Assembly (NCBI GenBank): GCA_031281385.1
Contig: JAITFL010000113.1
Span: 1-21,184 of the forward strand
DNA: 21,184 bases
Source of the DNA: Holophagales bacterium
GTDB lineage: Bacteria > Acidobacteriota > Holophagae > Holophagales > Holophagaceae
Direction: 5' to 3'
Shown here: positions 1 to 6,370 of the stretch, piece by piece
Position numbering within the stretch: the first letter of the stretch is position 1
Layout of the letters: each line of letters starts with the position of its first letter
The notes under the pieces: generated by a model
What the model saw: only the letters and a program-made list of their open reading frames with translations
What the model was told of the DNA's origin: nothing
Database searches by the model: none
Translations under genes and position numbers: made by a program

Positions 1-851
1 GGCAGGTCGGGCTCGGGGAAGTAGCGATAGTCCATCTCTTCGGCCTTTTCCCTCTGCGAGCGCGTTTCGCCCTTGCTGGAATCCCAGCCTCTTGTCTCCC
101 GCGTGGGCTTAGAACCAGATTCCAGCAATTCTATGTGGCGGCCTACTTCATATTCCAGCGCATGGCGGACAAAGCGGAAGGAATTGATGTTTTTTATCTC
201 TACCCTTTCCCCAAACTCTTTTTGTCCCTTGGGGCGCACTGAAACGTTGGCGTCGCACCGGAACGAACCCTCTTCCATGTTGCCGTCGCAGATGCCCAGT
301 GCTGTAACTAGGCGGTGCAGGGCCTTTAGGTACGTGGACGCTTCCAGGGGGCTCCGCAGGTCTGGCATGCCGACAATTTCCAGCAGGGGTACACCAGCTC
401 GGTTCAGGTCAACCAGGCTCCTATTGGCTTCGTGCATGCTCTTGCCGCTGTCCTCTTCTAAGTGGGCTCGCTCAATGCCAGCCCTAATTGGCCCCTCGCT
501 CCCCCTGACTGCTGGGTCGCCAGCTATCTCCAACGCGCCATATTCCACCACCGCAACAGGCCCTTGGGTTATCTGGTAGCCCTTGGGCAGGTCGGGATAA
601 AAATACTGTTTTCTGTAGAAGCGGCTTGAAGCGTTGATCTTGGCTCCTACCGCCAGGCCGAATGATATGGCCATGTCAACCGCCTTGGCGTTTAGCGAGG
701 GCAGTGCGCCAGGCATCCCAAGGCATATTGGGCAAGTGAGCGTGTTGGGCTGCGCCCCATAGCGGTTGGCGCAGGCGCAGAACATCTTGCTATTTGTCAG
801 CAGTTGGGCGTGGACTTCCAGCCCGATGATGGTTTCGTATCTTGGGTGCAT
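1..851 (-). CDS. gatB: Asp/Glu-tRNA amidotransferase subunit B (GatB), N-terminal part
   Basis: GatB is the tRNA-binding and glutamyl/aspartyl-phosphate-forming subunit of the GatCAB complex, which converts Glu-tRNA(Gln) or Asp-tRNA(Asn) to Gln-tRNA or Asn-tRNA. The reading frame is open from the ATG at 851 to the window edge, giving about 283 residues of a protein usually near 480. It begins [17 protein letters not shown] and carries the family blocks [31 protein letters not shown] and [20 protein letters not shown] ribosome site lies about 7 nt upstream of the ATG. The gene is preceded on the same strand by the secreted-protein gene ending at 927, only 75 bp away, so the two may share a transcript. 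GatA is encoded about 20 kb away at the right edge; GatC is not seen. Identification is firm; only the 3' truncation by the window is missing information. Confidence 0.96.
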   Translation of the reverse strand, partial: MHPRYETIIGLEVHAQLLTNSKMFCACANRYGAQPNTLTCPICLGMPGALPSLNAKAVDMAISFGLAVGAKINASSRFYRKQYFYPDLPKGYQITQGPVAVVEYGALEIAGDPAVRGSEGPIRAGIERAHLEEDSGKSMHEANRSLVDLNRAGVPLLEIVGMPDLRSPLEASTYLKALHRLVTALGICDGNMEEGSFRCDANVSVRPKGQKEFGERVEIKNINSFRFVRHALEYEVGRHIELLESGSKPTRETRGWDSSKGETRSQREKAEEMDYRYFPEPDL

Positions 852-926
852 TGTGGCTCCAAGATAAGTTTAATGCAGTTTTGGGGCGCGGCAAATGGTT
901 CGTTTGATCGCAAATCTGCCTAACAC

Positions 927-1682
927 CTAATTTGCAACTGGCCTAAAAACCTTAATCGTCCTGCTGGAAAAATATTCGCCGCCGCCGCTGAACTCTTGCT
1001 TTTCTTCTTGTCTGGTGCATACCAGATGGCCGGCCACGTTTGAATATGCGATTGTCTCTTCTGTGTTTTGCTCAAGCGAGATTACTAGGAAGGCCCGCCC
1101 TTTTAGCTGAACCTTCTGCCAGTACCCCAAAGGGCTCCCATCGTCCGCGATCCAAATTTTAATTGTTGCGCTGAAGTCTTTTAGCCAGCGACGGAATCTA
1201 TTGGCCCCGCTTGGGGCCGGAGTGGAAAAGCTGAGGGTGCGCACTTTCGCGCCATTGCGCGTTTCCCGCGATTCGCCCAGCAGCGTGGCTGTTTCCAAAA
1301 ATCGGGACAATGACTCGACGGGGTTCAAAAGGTTGCTCACGCTCCGCATGTCTATCGCCCAGACAGCATTGAGGGCTTGGTTTTGTGGCGGGTTGTCCTT
1401 TGCGGTTGCCCTTTCTCGTGCCTCCATATCCAACTGCTGCATAAATTGGCGATCCCACAGCATTTTTAAGCCTGACGGCCCATACTCGATCTGTGCCGAC
1501 GCCCGCCCTTTGGTTTCGCTTGCGTCTTTGTCTTTGCCCTGCGTGTTCCACGTCTGAGCCTCAATCGTTCCCCTTATGGTAGTCTTGGCCTCATATCGCT
1601 TGAGGGCCGCCTTGAGGTCGGACAGGCCATCGGCCGCTAGAAAATTGAACGCACAGAAAAAAACTAATGCAGCCCTGACCAT
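927..1682 (-). CDS. Secreted protein of unknown function, possibly LolA-like
   Basis: This 251-residue protein starts with a short basic N-terminus and a hydrophobic stretch (about residues 4-17) that looks like a signal peptide, so it is probably exported. The mature part has no motif I can name with certainty. Its size and pattern (an early 'DLKAALKRYEAKTTIRGTIEA' type segment, several amphipathic strands, a single Cys near the C-terminus) recall periplasmic LolA-like lipoprotein carriers, but this is only a resemblance. The ATG at 1682 has a G-rich ribosome site (GGGGGA) about 4 nt upstream. A TTGCCC and TATCAT pair 16 bp apart lies within 60 bp upstream and could be a promoter. The gene sits between tlyA and gatB on the same strand. 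Two other-frame ORFs inside it are shadows. Confidence 0.75.
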   Translation of the reverse strand: MVRAALVFFCAFNFLAADGLSDLKAALKRYEAKTTIRGTIEAQTWNTQGKDKDASETKGRASAQIEYGPSGLKMLWDRQFMQQLDMEARERATAKDNPPQNQALNAVWAIDMRSVSNLLNPVESLSRFLETATLLGESRETRNGAKVRTLSFSTPAPSGANRFRRWLKDFSATIKIWIADDGSPLGYWQKVQLKGRAFLVISLEQNTEETIAYSNVAGHLVCTRQEEKQEFSGGGEYFSSRTIKVFRPVAN

Positions 1683-1835
1683 GTTTCCCCCGAATGCCTA
1701 AAAATATCAATGATACAAATGTAGCATGCTGGGGCAATTGGTTCCCTGCCCGCACTCATGCCCATGATGCCTTGCACTAAGCAATACGACTGGAAACAAC
1801 GCATCGTTTAGTGTTTCGCCCAACTGCACTAACCC

Positions 1836-2633
1836 TTAATCCCTAGACTCTAGCCCCTGCTTCTTAGCAAAGGGCATTCCCGGAAATGGGATAAGCTGGC
1901 CGCCAAGCCGCAGGTGCATCAAAAATTCCATGTTGCCCGTTCCTCCCAAGATGGGACTCTCGGCGATCTGCATTGGCTTTAGCTTCGTATCTGAAAAAAA
2001 ATTCCAAATGTCGCGGCATACGCGCTCATGGATTGTGGGGTCTTTGACTAAGCCACCCTTTCCTACGTCGTCTTTGCCGGCCTCGAATTGCGGCTTTACC
2101 AAAAAAACGGCATCCGCGCTTGGTTCTAGGCTAGGCAACAGAGGTGGCACCGCCAGTTTGAGGCTTATAAAACTCAGGTCTGCCACCAGCAGGGCGCATT
2201 TTTCTGGGATGTACGATGGAGACCAGTTTCTCAAGTTGCACTTCTCGATTGAGACCACCCTTGGGTCTGACCTCAATTTCCAATGCAGTTGGTTAGTCCC
2301 TACGTCAATTGCATAGACCTTGGCCGCGCCATGCTGGAGCAAGCAGTCTGTGAACCCGCCTGTGCTGGCCCCTGCGTCTAGGCAGACGAGCCCTGTTGGG
2401 TCTAGGCCAAATGCTTGGATAGCTCCTTCGATTTTTTGCCCCGCCCTACTGACGTACTGCTGTTCGCCGCCGCGCAGGCGCAGTTCCGCGTCCTCCGCCA
2501 CCAAGGCTCCAGCCTTTGTGACTGGGTGTCCTTCAACCAAGACATCTCCGGCCATGATCCTAGCTTGCGCCTTGGCCCTGCTCTCGCAGAACCCGCGCTG
2601 GGCCAATAGTGTGTCAAGTCGTGTTTTTGGCAT
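1836..2633 (-). CDS. tlyA: TlyA-family 2'-O-methyltransferase / hemolysin A homolog
   Basis: TlyA proteins methylate the 2'-OH of cytidines in 16S and 23S rRNA, which also makes ribosomes sensitive to capreomycin-type drugs. The 265 residues show an N-terminal S4 RNA-binding domain (about 3-60, starting TRLDTLLAQRG), the linker YVSRAGQK (60-67), and an FtsJ/RrmJ-type methyltransferase domain. The SAM motif is LDAGASTGGFTD (85-96). The expected catalytic tetrad is visible as K67, D152 (ADLSF), K180 (VKPQFE) and E236 (GNMEF). The length is normal for the family. There is no Shine-Dalgarno sequence; a promoter with its -10 only 5 nt before the ATG suggests a leaderless or almost leaderless transcript. 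Family assignment is strong. Which rRNA sites it modifies cannot be read from sequence. Confidence 0.95.
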   Translation of the reverse strand: MPKTRLDTLLAQRGFCESRAKAQARIMAGDVLVEGHPVTKAGALVAEDAELRLRGGEQQYVSRAGQKIEGAIQAFGLDPTGLVCLDAGASTGGFTDCLLQHGAAKVYAIDVGTNQLHWKLRSDPRVVSIEKCNLRNWSPSYIPEKCALLVADLSFISLKLAVPPLLPSLEPSADAVFLVKPQFEAGKDDVGKGGLVKDPTIHERVCRDIWNFFSDTKLKPMQIAESPILGGTGNMEFLMHLRLGGQLIPFPGMPFAKKQGLESRD

Positions 2634-2638
2634 GGGAA

Positions 2639-2667
2639 ATTATATGCTTATTCCATTTCTAATTCAA
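2639..2667 (-). promoter_or_regulatory. Predicted tlyA promoter (leaderless type)
   Basis: On the minus strand, TTGAAT (2667-2662) and TATAAT (2644-2639) are separated by exactly 17 bp. Only 5 nt lie between the -10 box and the tlyA ATG at 2633, so transcription should start at or within a nucleotide or two of the start codon. No ribosome-binding sequence is present, consistent with a leaderless message. The -35 box lies inside one arm of the inverted repeat at 2659-2694. Confidence 0.6.
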
Positions 2668-2694
2668 AATTGCGTCCATGCGATTTTGAATTAG
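2659..2694. repeat. Perfect 12-bp inverted repeat between tlyA and the RepL-like remnant
   Basis: The arms CTAATTCAAAAT (2659-2670) and ATTTTGAATTAG (2683-2694) are perfect reverse complements around a 12-nt spacer. The repeat begins one base beyond the stop codon of the minus-strand remnant (TGA at 2697-2695). It could be a weak terminator for that remnant, an operator over the tlyA -35 box, or a boundary mark of inserted DNA. It is A+T-rich and has no U-tract, so it is not a typical intrinsic terminator. Confidence 0.7.
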
Positions 2695-2979
2695 TCAGCT
2701 GCGGCGGGGCGCGGCCTTGGGTGGGGCTGACTTCCGCTTCGGTTCTGGGATTTCCTCGATGGCCGCTTGGAGCAGCTTCTTCTGGTGGCTCGGTGCCAGC
2801 TCATAGACTGATTCTTGCTTGACGCTGCGCCCATTGAAGACGAATGTTGGGTTTATCCAGCAGTGTCCTTCGGTGGCCTAGGGGCAGACGATGCGCTTCT
2901 CTATGAGTTCGGCTATTCCCGCTGGTATGTGGATCGGCTCATGCTGCCTTGGATCAGGGCCGAATAGGACAGGGGTATC
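2695..2979 (-). pseudogene. Start-less, interrupted remnant, weakly RepL-like
   Basis: On the minus strand an open frame runs from 2979 to a TGA at 2697-2695, broken by one in-frame TAG at 2880-2878. The 5' half reads QHEPIHIPAGIAELIEKRIV and the 3' half CWINPTFVFNGRSV, then a Lys/Pro/Ala-rich tail. The 'INP..F..G' motif after a short helix reminds me of the winged-helix part of RepL-type plasmid replication proteins, but the match is from memory and weak. No ATG, GTG or TTG that would make a sensible start is visible upstream, and the frame is closed at 2982-2980. I read it as a decayed fragment of a mobile-element gene, next to the transferred vat gene. A mutated or recoded TAG cannot be excluded from one sequence. 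Confidence 0.4.
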
Positions 2980-3131
2980 TCATAGACCTCCGGGGTATGG
3001 AAAATTCGGGTAGAGATTGGGCAGAGGCTTACGCTATACTGGATAAGTTCAGGTGCTGTACCGTTCTTTTTCCCGCTGGCAAGGGTGAGCGCGTACGGCA
3101 CATATTTTATATCATGTGTGAGAGTGAATGT

Positions 3132-3764
3132 ATGGAAAATAAACAACCTGACCCAAGTGTTATACATCCTGTTCCTGGTTTTCCCGTGACTTATGTAAAA
3201 CCTACTATCACGAGGGCAACCATTATCGTTGGCGACTACACTTATTATAGCGGCGAGAACTTCGAGAGTTGCGTTACCCATCACTACGAATTTTACGGCG
3301 ACAAGCTGGTTATAGGGAAATTTTGTCAAATTGCAGCAGGCGTTGAATTTATTATGAACGGCGCGAACCATAAAATGGACGGCGCAAGCACTTTCCCTTT
3401 TTATATTCTTGAGGGCTGGCAACAGGATACGCCGCCATTGACTGATATGCCGAATAGGGGTGATACGATAATCGGTAATGACGTATGGATTGGACAAAAC
3501 GCGGTAATCCTGCCGGGGGTTCATATAGGCGACGGGGCAATTATCGGATTAAACAGCGTCGTGGGAAGCGACGTTGAGCCATATACAGTCGTTGCAGGCA
3601 ATCCAGCCAAGCCGATACGCAAACGGTTTGATGATGAATTGATTGCACTCTTGCGGGAGTTTAATTGGTGGGATAAGCCTGTTGACACAATCCAAGAACT
3701 TATCCCGTTGTTTTCCAATCGTGATTTAGAACAAGTAAAACGTGAAATAAGGATGCGACTATAA
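3132..3764 (+). CDS. vat: Vat-type xenobiotic (streptogramin A) O-acetyltransferase
   Basis: Vat enzymes acetylate the free hydroxyl of group A streptogramins with acetyl-CoA in the cytosol; the related CatB enzymes act on chloramphenicol. The 210 residues form a left-handed beta-helix acetyltransferase. Visible signature pieces are GDYTYYSGENF (34-44), KLVIGKFCQIAAG (58-70), IMNGANHKMDG (74-84) with the likely catalytic His80, GDTIIGNDVWIG, and VEPYTVVAGNPAKPIRKRF. The NGANHKMDG block and the long loop before GDTIIGNDVWIG favour Vat over CatB. I chose the ATG at 3132; the frame is open back to 2949 but those residues do not resemble the family. A weak GAGAG precedes the start. The gene is A+T-richer than its neighbours and is flanked by gene fragments, so it was probably acquired. 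The substrate is inferred, not proven. Confidence 0.85.
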   Translation: MENKQPDPSVIHPVPGFPVTYVKPTITRATIIVGDYTYYSGENFESCVTHHYEFYGDKLVIGKFCQIAAGVEFIMNGANHKMDGASTFPFYILEGWQQDTPPLTDMPNRGDTIIGNDVWIGQNAVILPGVHIGDGAIIGLNSVVGSDVEPYTVVAGNPAKPIRKRFDDELIALLREFNWWDKPVDTIQELIPLFSNRDLEQVKREIRMRL

Positions 3765-3765
3765 A

Positions 3766-3918
3766 ATGAGTTTCTATTTCTTTAAGACAAGTGGTAATAC
3801 CGCTCCTTACTCTGTTGTGTTTGGGTTGGATAATTATCTGTGGTTTACAGAAAATAAAGCAAATAAAATGGGAATTATCGTGTTAACTTGGGAACATTTG
3901 ATTTTCAACGCATTCTGA
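3766..3918 (+). pseudogene. Truncated N-terminal blade of a Vgb-like streptogramin B lyase
   Basis: An ATG one base after the vat stop opens a 50-codon frame ending in TGA. Its residues 13-38 (APYSVVFGLDNYLWFTEN, then KANKMGII) match the recurring blade of virginiamycin B lyase, 'PYGI...G.VWFTE..ANKIGRI'. Complete Vgb is about 295-300 residues and builds a seven-bladed propeller that opens the ring of group B streptogramins. Here only about one blade remains. The last dozen residues (LTWEHLIFNAF) no longer follow the pattern, so the frame probably runs into unrelated DNA after a deletion. In staphylococcal plasmids vat and vgb genes are neighbours, which supports the reading. An intact small protein is possible but less likely. 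Confidence 0.6.
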
Positions 3919-3962
3919 CGCGGGCAGATTCTGGGGTTCGCAAGTCACTATCCTTTGTAAAA

Positions 3963-4013
3963 CAAGGGTTTGTGTGGGCGGTCATGGCGGCTTCCCCAGA
4001 CCCTTGACCCTTG
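3963..4013 (-). terminator. Possible weak terminator downstream of hydC
   Basis: Reading the minus strand just after the hydC stop, CAAGGGT (two tandem copies, 4013-4007 and 4006-4000) can pair with ACCCTTG (3969-3963), which is directly followed by TTTT. The loop is long (about 30 nt), so the structure is marginal. It is the only terminator-like element between hydC and the vgb-like stub. Confidence 0.3.
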
Positions 4014-4017
4014 TGGC

Positions 4018-4572
4018 TTAGCCCCTCTCGGCCTCTACGCTCTTGGCCTCTTTTTTGTATTTGTCCAATATCGGGCCTATGTCGTTGGGTCCAATGGGGC
4101 CATACACTTGCTCGTCTATCATTATCACGGGGGCCAGCCCGCAGCAGCCAAGGCAGCGCGCTGCCTCCAGTGTGAACAGGCAGTCCTTTGTGGTTTCGCC
4201 GAAGTCTATGCCAAGGGCTTCTTTCAGCTTTTGGCTGATTTTTTCCGAACCCTTCACGTAGCAAGCCGTGCCCATGCACACGTTGATGATGTGTTTTCCG
4301 CGAGGAGTCAGGCGGAAGTAGTGGTAAAAAGTGGCGATGCCGGCTACCTTGGCCAGTGGTATTTGGGCGAGCTGTGATACCGCCTCCAACTGCTCTTTGC
4401 TAAGGAAGCCAAAGTGGGCCTGCACCTTGTGCAAAATAGAGATTAGGTTGCCCTCTGGGTGTTCGTGTCCCTTTGACTCTTCAATGAAGTCAATGATGTG
4501 TTGGGGCATGTGCTTGGCGCATTCGTTTCTGATCTCTTCCCAGTTGTCTGTGCATGCCGCTGCGTGGCTCAT
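4018..4572 (-). CDS. hydC: NADH-dependent [FeFe]-hydrogenase subunit C (NuoE-like)
   Basis: This is the thioredoxin-fold [2Fe-2S] subunit of the trimeric HydABC hydrogenase, homologous to the 24-kDa NuoE subunit of complex I. It passes electrons in the NADH branch. The 184 residues contain the conserved GIATFYHYF block (78-86) and four cluster cysteines: C99 and C104 (CMGTAC) and C140 and C144 (CLGCC), the C-x4-C...C-x3-C pattern of the family. The start codon overlaps the hydA stop in an ATGA (4572-4569), so translation is probably coupled. It is the last gene of the hydB-hydA-hydC operon. The last residues are a short charged tail. The subunit name depends on the neighbouring hydA; alone it could only be called NuoE-like. 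Confidence 0.93.
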   Translation of the reverse strand: MSHAAACTDNWEEIRNECAKHMPQHIIDFIEESKGHEHPEGNLISILHKVQAHFGFLSKEQLEAVSQLAQIPLAKVAGIATFYHYFRLTPRGKHIINVCMGTACYVKGSEKISQKLKEALGIDFGETTKDCLFTLEAARCLGCCGLAPVIMIDEQVYGPIGPNDIGPILDKYKKEAKSVEAERG

Positions 4573-6335
4573 CGTATCCCCCTTGGCAAACGGGCGTTGT
4601 AGTGCGTGTGTAGCAGATTGTGCGCTTTCTCTCCGTTGGGTTCGCCAAGAAAATCGGCATACAATTGCTGGATGTCAGGGTTTTCGTGGGAGCGTCTAAG
4701 CTGTTTTTGTCCGTCTATGCCGTAGAGGGCCGCCGCTCGCCGCTTTGCCAGTCCCAAATCCATGGGGTCGTAGCCCGATGGGGGATATGGCTGGCCGCCG
4801 CCCATGATGCAGCCTCCGGGGCAGGCCATGATTTCCACGATGTGGTATTTCTTTTCGCCGCTCTTTATGGAATCCAAAACTGTCTTGGCGTTTTGCAGTC
4901 CGTTGGCGACTGCTATGCTGACGTCAATGCCGGCGATGTTGATGGTGGCTTCCTTTAGGCCCCTAATGCCCCTCACTTCTTCAAAGTCCAAGGGGCCGGC
5001 GTCCTTTCCTGTCAGTTTGACCGCCGCAGTCCTAAGCGCGGCCTCCATCACTCCGCCAGTGGCGCCGAAGATGTCACCCGCGCCGGAGCTTTTTCCCAGT
5101 GGGTCGTCGAACTGGCCGTCTGGCAGGTTTTCAAAGTCAATGCCAGATGATTTGATCATCCACGCCAGTTCCCTGGTGGTGATTACCGCATCGGTTGTGG
5201 GAATGCCGCTAGGCAGCGAATGCTCTGGGCGGCCCGCCTCGAATTTTTTTGCAACGCAGGGCATCACGGCCACGACGTACATGTCTTTGGCCTCGACACC
5301 AATTTTTTCGGCATAGAACGTCTTTATCACCGAACTCAACATCTGCATGGGCGATTTGCACGTTGAGGTTAGCGGGATCATCTCGGGGTAAAATTTTTCT
5401 AGGAAGTTTACCCACCCAGGGCTGCAAGATGTGAGCAGCGGCAGGTTTTCGCCCGATTTCATCCTGCCCAAAAACTCGGTGGCCTCTTCCATTATGGTGA
5501 GGTCGGCAGAAAAATTGGTGTCAAACACGCTATGGAAGCCAAGGCGGCGCAGGGCAGTGACGAGCTTGCCCGTGGCAGGGGTGCCCGTGGGCATTCCAAA
5601 CGATTCCCCTATGGCGGCCCTGATGGCCGGGGCAACATGCACCACCACGTGCTTTTTGCCCCTTGGTTCGGCAAGTGCCTTCCAAACTTGCTCGGTGTGG
5701 CTTTTTTCTATCAACGCCGCAGTTGGGCACACGGCGATGCACTGACCGCACTGTATGCAGGCACTTTCGTCCATCGGGGCCAAAAACGCAGGGCCAACGA
5801 TGGTGTCGAAACCGCGCCCCTGCTGGCTGAGGTTTTGCACCCCCTGTATTTCATCGCATACCCTGACGCACCTGTTGCACAGGATGCATTTTTGGGAGTT
5901 CCTCACGATGGACAGGCCGGAATCATCGGTTGGGGCCTCCTTGCGTTTGCCTTCAAAGATGCGCTCGCGCACTCCCAGCCTGTACGCTTGGGTTTGCAGT
6001 TCGCAGTTTCCGTCCCTCTCGCAGGTTTGGCAATCTTTCGGGTGGTTGTCTAGCAAAAGCTCAACTATGTCGCGCCTGGCTTGGCGTATCGTTGGGCTGT
6101 TCGTCTCGATTTCCATGCCTTCCCATGCCTCGGTGGTGCAAGCAGGGTGGAAAAATGGGAAGCCCTGCACCTGGACGATGCACACGCGGCATGACGCCTC
6201 TGAGTTGAGTCTTGGATGGTAGCAAAGCCTTGGGATGTGGATGCCTATTTTTTCCGCTGCGTCCAGCACAATCGTTTTATCGGGGACTTCGAGCGACTGG
6301 CCGTCTATTTTTATGCTAATCATTTTTTCGTTCAT
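4569..6335 (-). CDS. hydA: [FeFe]-hydrogenase catalytic subunit HydA (bifurcating type)
   Basis: HydA reduces protons or oxidises H2 at the H-cluster and, with HydB and HydC, exchanges electrons with NAD(H) and ferredoxin in the cytosol. The 588 residues show, in order, a plant-type [2Fe-2S] domain (C38, C49, C52, C66), a His-ligated [4Fe-4S] motif (H98, C102, C105, C111), two ferredoxin-type clusters (C150/153/156/160 and C193/196/199/203), and the H-cluster domain. L1 reads TSCSPGW (C304), L2 MPCVAKKFE (C360) and L3 MACPGGCIMGGGQP (C505, C509). The serine at position 305 replaces the second Cys of the textbook TSCCPGW. An AAGG ribosome site lies upstream; the gap to hydB is 35 bp and the end overlaps hydC by 4 nt. 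Maturation genes hydE, hydF and hydG are not in the window. It is not NuoG, which lacks the L1-L3 motifs. Confidence 0.96.
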   Translation of the reverse strand: MNEKMISIKIDGQSLEVPDKTIVLDAAEKIGIHIPRLCYHPRLNSEASCRVCIVQVQGFPFFHPACTTEAWEGMEIETNSPTIRQARRDIVELLLDNHPKDCQTCERDGNCELQTQAYRLGVRERIFEGKRKEAPTDDSGLSIVRNSQKCILCNRCVRVCDEIQGVQNLSQQGRGFDTIVGPAFLAPMDESACIQCGQCIAVCPTAALIEKSHTEQVWKALAEPRGKKHVVVHVAPAIRAAIGESFGMPTGTPATGKLVTALRRLGFHSVFDTNFSADLTIMEEATEFLGRMKSGENLPLLTSCSPGWVNFLEKFYPEMIPLTSTCKSPMQMLSSVIKTFYAEKIGVEAKDMYVVAVMPCVAKKFEAGRPEHSLPSGIPTTDAVITTRELAWMIKSSGIDFENLPDGQFDDPLGKSSGAGDIFGATGGVMEAALRTAAVKLTGKDAGPLDFEEVRGIRGLKEATINIAGIDVSIAVANGLQNAKTVLDSIKSGEKKYHIVEIMACPGGCIMGGGQPYPPSGYDPMDLGLAKRRAAALYGIDGQKQLRRSHENPDIQQLYADFLGEPNGEKAHNLLHTHYNARLPRGIR

Positions 6336-6370
6336 CGTCGTTACCTTAAAATTATTCTTGTTTTACATGG

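Noticed and set aside
2949..3131. N-terminal extension of the acetyltransferase frame (61 codons)
   Set aside because: The residues do not resemble the family, the ATG at 3132 gives a normal-length enzyme, and the segment is probably intergenic.
2913..3524. 203-codon minus-strand ORF opposite vat
   Set aside because: It is antisense to the beta-helix enzyme, has no family resemblance and overlaps the RepL-like remnant in another frame.
5431..6222. Long plus-strand ORFs opposite hydA
   Set aside because: hydA carries every expected cluster motif; these are antisense shadows in G+C-rich DNA.
4569..6335. NuoG of respiratory complex I as an alternative for this gene
   Set aside because: The L1, L2 and L3 H-cluster motifs are present and no membrane Nuo subunits are nearby.
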